5,144 nt of DNA from positions 242-5,385 of the forward strand of contig PFTO01000066.1 of assembly GCA_002789615.1 (NCBI GenBank), given 5' to 3'. Shown here piece after piece: positions 1-5,095 of this stretch. The stretch comes from Acidobacteria bacterium CG_4_9_14_3_um_filter_49_7 (GTDB taxonomy: Bacteria; Acidobacteriota; Holophagae; Thermotomaculales; Thermotomaculaceae). The notes under the pieces were generated by a model. The model saw nothing but the letters and a program-made list of their open reading frames with translations, was not told the origin of the DNA and ran no database searches. Positions within the stretch are counted from its first letter, which is position 1. Each line of letters starts with the position of its first letter. Both the position numbers and the translations under genes were made by a program.

Positions 1-326
1 GGCGCTGAGATATGTTCAATTTTTTTGAAAAACTCTTCCAGGACAGGGGCAATCAGTGTGGTCTCTCCCCGCCGACTGAGATTGCCCGGCCGGGTGATGA
101 CAGCAAGGTCCTGTACAATGACTGCCTGGTCTTCTACAAAGGTGCTGTCCGGGAACCGGTTATTCCCATCCAGAACCGTCACTTTAACGCCGCATTTTTC
201 CAGTGCGCTTACGTACCGTTTATGTTGTTCCAGTGCCAGCTTTATATCAGGTGCGCCTAAATCAGAGGTGGTGATCCCTTTGGCATACTGATTTGATGGC
301 TTTCTCACAATTGCGTTTTGAAACAT
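1..326 (-). CDS. Dimethylargininase (DDAH)-like hydrolase, N-terminal part, cut by window edge
   Basis: This is the first 108 codons of a protein of the amidinotransferase/DDAH superfamily; the rest lies beyond base 1. Family members hydrolyse N-omega-methylated arginines to citrulline and methylamines, in the cytoplasm. The start is the ATG at 326, preceded on the minus strand by GGAAGGA with a 3-base spacer. The translation begins MFQNAIVRKPSNQYAKGIT and closely resembles what I recall of the Pseudomonas aeruginosa enzyme. In particular FPDSTFVED at residues 58-66 places D60, E65 and D66 at the same positions as the substrate-binding acids of that enzyme, and RPGNLSRRGET follows at 79-89. 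The catalytic His and Cys lie in the missing part, so activity cannot be judged. Related arginine deiminases share this fold, but FVED and the overall length register favour DDAH. The gene follows the M48 protease gene by 59 bases on the same strand, which is compatible with an operon. Confidence 0.87.
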   Translation of the reverse strand, partial: MFQNAIVRKPSNQYAKGITTSDLGAPDIKLALEQHKRYVSALEKCGVKVTVLDGNNRFPDSTFVEDQAVIVQDLAVITRPGNLSRRGETTLIAPVLEEFFKKIEHISA

Positions 327-385
327 AAGTCCTTCCTTTCTATTTCTCAATAACCGGGGAGCAACATGATTCTGTTCCGAACCGG

Positions 386-1744
386 TCATTTGACAGGTTC
401 AGGTTCCTTTTTCATAAATCCCCAGCTGATCAGCCGATCTCTGGCGTAATCCGCCTGTTCTCCCGAAGTGACAACTTTCAGAAAGAGCTGGTACTGTGAG
501 GCCGCCAGCTGGCGGTGTTGCATCCCTTCCTGGCAAAGTCCTTTGAAAAAAACCGTATTGGGATTGCCCGGAAGCAGTTCTTCGTAGCGCTTGAAGTCAT
601 CGAATGCCGCGTTGTACTGTTTCATTGAAAGCTCTGCCATACCAGCGACATGATGCGCCTGGGCCTCTCCGGGATACACTTCTTCGGCTTTTTTTGCAAA
701 ACTGGCGGCTTGCGGATAGTTTTCTCTGGCCAGCTCCAGTTTGGCCATCAGGGTCAGGCCGGTATAATCCCGGGGTGCCAGTTTCAGACCCTTTTTCAAC
801 TGGGTTTCAGCTGTGCCATACTTCTTATCTGTGATGAATATCGAACCATTTTCAAAAGCTTCAATGGCGGGTTTCTGTTTTCGGAGTTTCACTGTATTGT
901 CCATAAAACGGTCCCGGAAAAAGGGCAGTTTCGTTTTGTCCGCGTACAGGCTTGTCATTCGGCTTTTCGCGGTGGCATAGCGTTCCGAACTCATGGGGTG
1001 AGATGCGAACATCCGGTCAAAAAAACCGGGTTTGTGTTTGGACATTTGCTGAAGAACGTCCATCAATTGAACCATTCCTTCCGGGTTGTACCCGCTTCGA
1101 ACCATATATTCCATCCCAAGTTGGTCGGCCTGGCGCTCATCACTCCGGCTGTAATGAGCCAGCAACGCTCCAGCACCCACAGCGCCAAGTCCGGCGGCCA
1201 GAGGCGCATATTTCTTGTTCTTTTCCGCCACCACGACAGTGCCGATTGCCAGGGCGACCCCGAGCAGCATTTTTTTTGTCATCTGCTGCGCGGTGTGCCG
1301 GGCATTAACATGGCCGGTTTCGTGGCCGAGCAACGCGGCAAGTTCTGCTTCATTGTTCAGATTCACCAGCAAACCCCGGGTCGTGGCAATACTGCCACCG
1401 GGGAAGGCGTAGGCGTTGGCGTAGCAGGCATTGACGCAACGAAAAGAGTAAGGCATGTCCGGGCGGTGGGAATGGGCAGCGACAGTAAGGCCGACCTTGC
1501 TGACGTACTGATTCAGCTCTCCATCCTGCACAGCTCCGTAGTCTGCAGAAAACTGGTGGGGGGAACTTTCACGATCCAGCGCGATTTCCTGATCCCTTGA
1601 AACCAGCATCAACTCCTGCTTCCCGGTTACCGGATTCACGATGCAACCAATGGCAAATGACGTCCCCGCAATGCCAGTCACCCACAGAAAATCCCGACGC
1701 GTTAGCTTTCCGGATGCTGAAAAAGATTCCCTCAGCAACACCAT
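386..1744 (-). CDS. M48-family zinc metalloprotease with TPR-like C-terminus, Tat lipoprotein (BepA-like)
   Basis: This is a probable envelope protease. BepA/LoiP-type M48 enzymes degrade or help assemble outer-membrane proteins in the periplasm. Numbered from an in-frame ATG at 1756, the protein has 456 residues. T19-R20-R21-D-F-L is a twin-arginine motif; a hydrophobic stretch follows, then a lipobox-like FAIGC with C38, and the typical mature start NPVTGKQE. HETGH at 145-149 supplies two zinc ligands and the catalytic Glu; E207 in SDERQAD is the likely third ligand; SHP near 252-254 matches the conserved His of the family. Residues ~305-445 look like four TPR-type helix pairs. I chose the ATG at 1744 (452 residues) because a GGAGGA lies five bases before it, inside the longer reading. 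The mature N-terminus is unaffected by this choice. The gene diverges from the iron-sulfur protein gene and precedes the DDAH gene. The substrate is unknown, and whether it is exported folded with zinc through Tat is an inference. Confidence 0.93.
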   Translation of the reverse strand: MVLLRESFSASGKLTRRDFLWVTGIAGTSFAIGCIVNPVTGKQELMLVSRDQEIALDRESSPHQFSADYGAVQDGELNQYVSKVGLTVAAHSHRPDMPYSFRCVNACYANAYAFPGGSIATTRGLLVNLNNEAELAALLGHETGHVNARHTAQQMTKKMLLGVALAIGTVVVAEKNKKYAPLAAGLGAVGAGALLAHYSRSDERQADQLGMEYMVRSGYNPEGMVQLMDVLQQMSKHKPGFFDRMFASHPMSSERYATAKSRMTSLYADKTKLPFFRDRFMDNTVKLRKQKPAIEAFENGSIFITDKKYGTAETQLKKGLKLAPRDYTGLTLMAKLELARENYPQAASFAKKAEEVYPGEAQAHHVAGMAELSMKQYNAAFDDFKRYEELLPGNPNTVFFKGLCQEGMQHRQLAASQYQLFLKVVTSGEQADYARDRLISWGFMKKEPEPVK

Positions 1745-1748
1745 TTTT

Positions 1749-1754
1749 TCCTCC
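1749..1754 (-). promoter_or_regulatory. Shine-Dalgarno that decides the M48 protease start
   Basis: GGAGGA on the minus strand sits just before the ATG at 1744. It lies within the first codons of the longer in-frame reading from 1756, whose own upstream AGGA is only three bases from its ATG. The spacing therefore favours the downstream start. Confidence 0.7.
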
Positions 1755-1756
1755 AT

Positions 1757-1899
1757 TCATCCTGGTTTTTTATAGTATACAATAAAACTAATAATGACCT
1801 GTCTCATTTTTGCGAGGACTTCACTTTCATCTTTTTTTCCGGGACGGCTTTCGGTACAATGTCAAAAATTGGGCCATGAAGTGACAAAAAGGGGGGGTA
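1757..1899. promoter_or_regulatory. Divergent intergenic region between protease and iron-sulfur protein genes
   Basis: This 143-base spacer must hold promoters for both flanking genes, but neither is convincing. On the minus strand TATACT (1774-1779) matches five of six bases of a -10 box, with no good -35 at normal spacing. On the plus strand TACAAT (1855-1860) also matches five of six and would give a leader of about 33 bases, again without a clear -35. A run of seven T lies at 1832-1838. I see no clear operator palindrome. Confidence 0.3.
1891..1897 (+). promoter_or_regulatory. Unusual all-G ribosome binding site
   Basis: Seven consecutive G lie only two bases before the ATG at 1900. An in-frame stop (TGA at 1882-1884) rules out an upstream start, so this G tract is the only Shine-Dalgarno-like sequence available. 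The homopolymer is also a place where its length could vary. Confidence 0.45.
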
Positions 1900-2886
1900 A
1901 TGAAAAGGAAGGTGGTTTGGATTGGAATTCTGGCATTGGGTTTGATCTGCTTTGTGACACTACCGGTACTGGCACAGGAGGTCGCGAAAAGTCCGGTTTC
2001 CCGGAAAGCGCCGACTTTTTCCGGTATGCTCCTGCAACCCAAGTTTGTTACCATGTTTCTGCTGGCCATTGCGGCCGTTGTTCTGCTTTACTTGCGGCGC
2101 ATGGGAGAGCGGACACGGGTAGCGCTCTTATTGTTCGCCACTTTTGCGTTCGGAATTGCCGGCAACCTGCCCGGCCGGTTTTTCCAGGCCTATGTCATGC
2201 ATCCATCACCGATTTGCGCCACTACCAAACCCTTTTTGTTCGGTCTTCGGCTTCCATTCGTTGTGACCATTGTTGTGATCGGCATTCTGACCCTGATCGG
2301 GCCGAAACTCTTCTGCAGTTATGTGTGCCCCGTGGGTGCCGTGGAGGAATTGGCGGCCAAGATATCCCGAAAATTTAAGTTCCGGATGTTCCGGATCAAC
2401 CCCTCCGCAACACTTCTGACGCGCATGGTCGTGTTTGCGCTGTTTGTTGCCCTGAGCGTTACGGCGTATCTCCACACCACATTCAAAGGAAAGATTTACC
2501 CGGTTTCTCTTTATGATTATATCAACCCATTTCACGGATTTGAGATTACCGGCGGCCAGCCGGTGATGGAAATGGTTTTCAATTTTCTGCCCCTTGTGCT
2601 GGTCATTGTGCTGGCGTTCAAATGGTATCGTCCGTTCTGCTACGCCGTATGCCCGGTCGGACTCTTCACCCACTGGCTGGAACAGACCGGAGCCCTCCGG
2701 GTCACCTTTGTCCCCGACAAATGTACCCGGTGCGACCGCTGTGTCACGGAGACCGCCTGCCCTGCGGTGCCTGAAATCCTTAAAGATGCCGCCTATCGGC
2801 CGGATTGCTTTGCCTGTAACCAATGCATCGCGGCCTGTCCTACGGGTGCCTTGAAATGGGGGACGCGGCGCTCCGCGCCACAGTGA
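1900..2886 (+). CDS. Polytopic membrane protein with two CxxxCP motifs and two [4Fe-4S] sites (NapH/NosR-like)
   Basis: This 328-residue membrane protein probably passes electrons between the membrane pool and a cytoplasmic or periplasmic partner, as NapH, NosR and CcoG relatives do. Residues 5-25 form a signal or first helix, with a possible cleavage at VLA-QE after A25. Further hydrophobic helices lie near 47-65, 72-90, 119-137, 173-191 and 223-241. C139-x3-C143-P follows helix 4 and C247-x3-C251-P follows the last helix, both on the predicted cytoplasmic side as in the family. The C-terminal ferredoxin part has C275, C278, C281 and C287, then C303, C306, C309 and C313-P. The first cluster has five residues before its last Cys instead of the usual three. 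A periplasmic loop carries HPSPICATTKPF (101-112). No reductase, cytochrome or quinol partner is adjacent, so the electron acceptor is unknown. It is not napH in the strict sense, because no nap genes are seen. The tail after 320 (GTRRSAPQ) is encoded by palindromic DNA. Confidence 0.88.
   Translation: MKRKVVWIGILALGLICFVTLPVLAQEVAKSPVSRKAPTFSGMLLQPKFVTMFLLAIAAVVLLYLRRMGERTRVALLLFATFAFGIAGNLPGRFFQAYVMHPSPICATTKPFLFGLRLPFVVTIVVIGILTLIGPKLFCSYVCPVGAVEELAAKISRKFKFRMFRINPSATLLTRMVVFALFVALSVTAYLHTTFKGKIYPVSLYDYINPFHGFEITGGQPVMEMVFNFLPLVLVIVLAFKWYRPFCYAVCPVGLFTHWLEQTGALRVTFVPDKCTRCDRCVTETACPAVPEILKDAAYRPDCFACNQCIAACPTGALKWGTRRSAPQ
2864..2879. repeat. GC-rich palindrome at the 3' end of the iron-sulfur protein gene
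   Basis: Overlapping inverted repeats can form either CGCGG/CCGCG with a 4-base loop (2864-2877) or GGCGC/GCGCC with a 3-base loop (2867-2879). They end just before the stop codon at 2884. No T tract follows, so a factor-independent terminator is not supported; a dispersed repeat is another possibility. Confidence 0.45.
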
Positions 2887-2902
2887 CTTTCAGGTTGTAA
2901 AA

Positions 2903-3451
2903 TCAGCGAGTCGCTCCGGCACTGTTTGCCGGTGTCCGGTGCAACTTATTGTTGGCTGGATTCCGTTTGCAATAAATCACATGATCCACGTAGTGATCAT
3001 ACAGCCATTCCGCGTCAAGAATGGAACCTGTTTCGACATATCCCAGTCGCTCTGCGACTTTCCTGCTGGGGATATTCCCATCCGCTACATGGATTTCTAT
3101 TTTATTCAAACCAAGGGGACCAAAACCGATATCTTCCAGAGCCCGGCATGCTTCAGTCACCAGGCCTTTGCCTTGATATTCTTCGGAAATCCAACAGCCG
3201 ATGAAACCAGCGTTGATTGATGGATTAAACGAGTTGAATCCACAAATCCCACACACCTGGTTGTCTATAATCACATGAACCATACTCGTCTTTTGTTCAT
3301 AGCCAGTAAGGGAATCCGTAATGAACTTTCTGGTATCATTTATGGATATGTTCCCATCAAGCCACGGGAGCCATTTCCTGAGATACTTGCGATTCAATTC
3401 AACCAACGACCAAATGCGCTCTGCGTCAGTGTGTTGAATAAGTCTGATCAT
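2903..3451 (-). CDS. RimL/YdaF-type GNAT N-acetyltransferase
   Basis: This is a cytoplasmic acetyl-CoA-dependent acetyltransferase of 182 residues. Relatives acetylate the N-terminus of ribosomal protein L7/L12 or small amines; the substrate here cannot be told. The start ATG at 3451 follows GGGAG with a 5-base spacer. LRKWLPWLD at 24-32 is typical of the RimL group. YQGKGLVTEA at 92-101 is the acetyl-CoA pyrophosphate loop, and GNIPSRKVAERLGYVETG at 125-142 is the conserved C-terminal motif. The family fold ends near residue 163 (DHVIYCKRN). The last ~16 residues (NNKLHRTPANSAGATR) are an extension encoded by a palindromic, attC-like sequence. The gene is visibly more AT-rich than both neighbours, stands alone, and converges on the iron-sulfur protein gene with a 16-base gap. 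These points suggest acquisition as a separate unit, which is inference. Confidence 0.9.
   Translation of the reverse strand: MIRLIQHTDAERIWSLVELNRKYLRKWLPWLDGNISINDTRKFITDSLTGYEQKTSMVHVIIDNQVCGICGFNSFNPSINAGFIGCWISEEYQGKGLVTEACRALEDIGFGPLGLNKIEIHVADGNIPSRKVAERLGYVETGSILDAEWLYDHYVDHVIYCKRNPANNKLHRTPANSAGATR
2905..2915. repeat. 11-base interrupted palindrome at the acetyltransferase stop codon
   Basis: AGCGA and TCGCT flank a single central G and overlap the last codons of the acetyltransferase gene. A one-base loop cannot fold as a hairpin, so this would be a double-strand palindrome or part of a larger repeat unit with the adjacent 2916-2932 stem. Confidence 0.4.
2916..2957 (+). repeat. Hairpin plus attC-like half-site in the acetyltransferase 3' end
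   Basis: CCGGCA (2916-2921) and TGCCGG (2927-2932) form a perfect 6-base stem with a CTGTT loop. It is followed by GTCCGGTGCAAC (2934-2945) and TTGTTGGCT (2949-2957). This order resembles the right half of an integron attC site, where a GTCCGGTGCA-like arm is followed by a GTTRRRY core; GTTGGCT fits six of seven core positions. I find no matching opposite arm within 100 bases, so a complete attC is not present. It encodes the LHRTPANSAG tail of the acetyltransferase. Its identity as an attC remnant is inference. Confidence 0.4.
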
Positions 3452-3480
3452 TTTGTCTCCCGTATCTTATCCCCTGAATT

Positions 3481-3486
3481 ATTATG
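3481..3486 (-). promoter_or_regulatory. Possible -10 box of the acetyltransferase gene
   Basis: CATAAT on the minus strand matches five of six consensus bases and lies about 30 bases before the start codon. The best -35 match (GCAACA, spacer 18) has only three of six bases, so this is tentative. Confidence 0.25.
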
Positions 3487-3606
3487 CTTTACAAAATCTC
3501 CATTTGTTGCGCGAGAACTGAGCTTCTTTCAAATTGTATGCGGCCATTTTCCACAAATCAAGGGTTCTCTGCTTTTACCTGGAAGGGAAGGAAGGTTCCA
3601 ACTACA

Positions 3607-3618
3607 TCAATCGATTGA
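3607..3618. promoter_or_regulatory. Perfect 12-base palindrome overlapping a -35 box (putative operator)
   Basis: TCAATCGATTGA is its own reverse complement. Its last four bases are the first four of the TTGACA box at 3615-3620. A dimeric repressor bound here would block polymerase. No regulator gene is nearby, and the factor cannot be named from the sequence. Confidence 0.45.
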
Positions 3619-3642
3619 CAAAGGGAAGGCAATCCCTATAAT
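3615..3642 (+). promoter_or_regulatory. Consensus sigma70 promoter of the secreted-protein gene
   Basis: TTGACA (3615-3620) and TATAAT (3637-3642) both match the consensus at all six positions, with a 16-base spacer. Transcription should start near 3648-3650, giving a leader of about 60 bases before the ATG at 3710. Confidence 0.85.
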
Positions 3643-3646
3643 GGAA

Positions 3647-3692
3647 GCACAGAATCGCTGCAAAAGGGTGCACGGAATTTCGTTTTCTGTGC
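3647..3692 (+). promoter_or_regulatory. Long stem-loop in the mRNA leader
   Basis: GCACAGAA (3647-3654) is perfectly complementary to TTCTGTGC (3685-3692). A further CG/CG pair lies inside the loop across a small internal bulge. Within the loop, TGCA at 3659-3662 and at 3669-3672 can form a nested 4-base stem. The outer stem begins at about the predicted transcription start and ends six bases before the Shine-Dalgarno. It could protect the 5' end of the mRNA, regulate translation, or be a protein-binding inverted repeat in DNA. Confidence 0.5.
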
Positions 3693-3709
3693 GAGAAAGG
3701 AGGGAATAA

Positions 3710-4471
3710 ATGAAACACTACGTGACAAGACCTGTCATTTTGGTGCTGGCCGTTGTGCTGCTGGGATCCTTTTCCGCTCAGGCATTCCCATGGAGTAAGA
3801 AGAAGAAGGCCCTGAAGATTTATGGTTTCCTGTGGCAAACCAACACAACCCCGGCAATTGGCATCCAGGTTGGCCTGTTTGACGGCAGCACAGGTAAAGT
3901 CCTGGCTGTCACGCAAAGCAATTTCCTTGGAAAATACAAGTTCAAGAATCTGAACCCGGGATTTTATGTCATCCGTACCGGAAAATTCAGCCGGAGTGTA
4001 ATGCTGCATAACAAAGATGCGAACATCCACTTCAATTTCAGTTCAAAGGATGGGAATGTTGATTTTGTTGCAGCGGCCAAAGAGAATGCCGACAAAATGG
4101 ACGCCGCTGCCACAGGCCCCACCGACCCCGAACTGGCCCAATGGATAGCGGGTGAATACTATTCCTATCAGGGCTCAACAGAAAGGAAACTCATGCTCTG
4201 TCCCGGTGGTGTTTTCTATGATTCTCATGAGTCTTCGTACTCCGGTAGTTCCACTGACAGCCTCGGCAACCAGACGTCCGCTTTTGGTGCGGCGAATCAG
4301 GGTAGTGGAAGTGGTCGATGGGCCATCCAGGGGAACAAACAGTCGGGAACCATTACCTTCAGTTATAAGGGTAAGGCGGTGAGAAAACAGCAGTATCGTT
4401 CCATTGGCGACAACTGCTTCATGATCGGCGGGGTTAAGTACTGCTACAATGCCGCTGCCCGCTGCAAGTAG
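3710..4471 (+). CDS. Secreted protein of unknown function, two apparent beta-rich domains
   Basis: I do not recognise a named family for this 253-residue protein. A Sec signal peptide spans residues 1-25 (hydrophobic 9-19, cleavage after SAQA before FPW) and is followed by a KKKK patch. Residues ~34-112 alternate like a small beta-sandwich of the carboxypeptidase-regulatory or Cna-B type (QVGLFDGSTGKVLA, then SNFLGKYKFKNLNPGFYVIRTG). An Ala-rich, charged linker follows at ~120-140. Residues ~141-253 form a second domain with WIAGEYYSY, LMLCPGGVFYDSHESS, a Ser/Gly/Asn-rich stretch at 173-202, GRWAIQ, SGTITFSYK and a Cys-containing end; it has C164, C236, C245 and C252, which could pair in the periplasm. 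The start is firm: AGGAGGG lies five bases before the ATG, with a consensus promoter upstream. It appears to be transcribed alone. A lipocalin-like or binding role for the second domain is only a guess. Confidence 0.85.
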   Translation: MKHYVTRPVILVLAVVLLGSFSAQAFPWSKKKKALKIYGFLWQTNTTPAIGIQVGLFDGSTGKVLAVTQSNFLGKYKFKNLNPGFYVIRTGKFSRSVMLHNKDANIHFNFSSKDGNVDFVAAAKENADKMDAAATGPTDPELAQWIAGEYYSYQGSTERKLMLCPGGVFYDSHESSYSGSSTDSLGNQTSAFGAANQGSGSGRWAIQGNKQSGTITFSYKGKAVRKQQYRSIGDNCFMIGGVKYCYNAAARCK

Positions 4472-4475
4472 CAGC
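4461..4475 (+). terminator. Weak stem-loop over the stop codon of the secreted-protein gene
   Basis: GCTGC (4461-4465) and GCAGC (4471-4475) form a perfect 5-base stem with an AAGTA loop, followed by TTTAT. It overlaps the TAG stop at 4469-4471 and lies in the 27-base gap region before the convergent kinase remnant. The stem and T run are short for an efficient terminator. Confidence 0.3.
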
Positions 4476-4498
4476 TTTATCGAATGGCCAGTATTCAG

Positions 4499-5073
4499 TC
4501 AGAACTTCAATAGAAACGTGGTCGCGACACCGGGTACGGATGCCGCTGTTATGGACCCCTTGTGTACGCGCATGATTTGTCGGGAAAGGCTGAGACCGAT
4601 GCCGGCCCCGTTTTTCTTCGTCGTGAAAAAGGGGATGAAAATTTTGTCCATGGCATCCTGATCAATGCCGGGGCCATTGTCGGTAATGCGCAGGGAGGCT
4701 CTGCTTTTCGGGTCAAGCTCGGCCACAAGCCGGATATGTCCGTCTTTTTTCCTTCAAGTGCGTGAATGGCATTGACGATGAGGTTAATGATTACCTGCTC
4801 AATGAGACCCGGGTCAGCCGTAATTGCCAGATTCCGTGGCTCGACATCAATGCACAGCCTGATGTTGCTGTCCAACAGGTCCTTTTTGAGCAACTGATGT
4901 ATACGGTCCAACAGGGAATCCAGGTTAACGGTTTCGAACTCAGGTTTGGGGACCCGGGTCAGGTTTCTGTAGGCGTGGACAAAGGATAGCAGATTGTCAC
5001 TGCGACGGGAAATTGTGCGAATCAAGCCATATAAAATCTTACCCAACGAGGTATCGTCAAGCCATGAAGGATC
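4499..5073 (-). pseudogene. NtrY-like sensor histidine kinase C-terminal part, frameshifted and lacking a start
   Basis: The minus strand encodes the catalytic end of a nitrogen-regulation-type sensor kinase, which would autophosphorylate and signal to a response regulator. The first frame (5073 to 4744) gives WLDDTSLGKIL, RTISRRSDNLLSFVHAYRNL and an N-box, EQVIINLIVNAIHAL. The reading then moves by -1 at a run of six A (4745-4750). The other frame continues as KDGHIRLVAELDP, the G1 box TDNGPG, the F-box and G2 box IFIPFFTTKKNGAGIGL, and the usual ending TTFLLKF at 4499. Without a shift the first frame runs ~64 unrelated residues to a stop at 4549. Upstream, a TAA (5074-5076) closes the first frame, no ATG occurs before the shift, and the only candidate starts (such as TTG at 5046) lack a ribosome site. 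The phosphorylated His region is not seen. A decayed gene is likeliest; a base-call error in the A run or programmed frameshifting are alternatives. Confidence 0.8.
4744..4750 (-). other. In-phase A AAA AAG slippery heptamer at the kinase frame change
   Basis: On the minus strand the first-frame codons are GGA AAA AAG, so the heptamer A AAA AAG is in the phase used by dnaX-type -1 frameshifting. A -1 slip gives GAC GGA CAT next, which is exactly the frame of the downstream kinase boxes. Downstream, CGGA/TCCG and CGGC/GCCG can form two small 4-base stems. These are weak, and the first starts almost at once after the heptamer. Confidence 0.5.
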
Positions 5074-5095
5074 TTACCGGGAAGGAGAAGATTTC

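Noticed and set aside
331..385. Terminator between the protease and DDAH genes
   Set aside because: On the transcribed minus strand the GGAACA/TGCTCC pairing is broken by a mismatch and has no T tract after it; the stem is better on the plus strand, where no gene ends.
650..1600. Long plus-strand open frame of 316 codons
   Set aside because: It is antisense to the M48 protease, whose zinc motif, signal and repeats are unmistakable; the translation has no recognisable domain and no ribosome site.
1855..1865. TTGACA on the minus strand (1860-1865) as a -35 box for the protease gene
   Set aside because: No -10-like sequence lies at 15-19 bases downstream; the sequence there is GC-rich.
1794..2378. 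Plus-strand open frame of 194 codons starting in the divergent spacer
   Set aside because: It overlaps the iron-sulfur protein gene in another frame, and its Cys- and Arg-rich translation is typical of an out-of-frame shadow.
2206..2823. Minus-strand open frame of 205 codons
   Set aside because: It is antisense to the iron-sulfur protein with its conserved cysteine motifs and shows no family features.
3275..3709. Plus-strand open frame of 144 codons ending just before the secreted-protein gene
   Set aside because: It is antisense to the acetyltransferase, spans the promoter region and lacks a ribosome site; ending at 3709 next to the ATG is coincidence.
3602..4030. Minus-strand open frame of 142 codons
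   Set aside because: It is antisense to the signal peptide and first domain of the secreted protein and crosses its consensus promoter.
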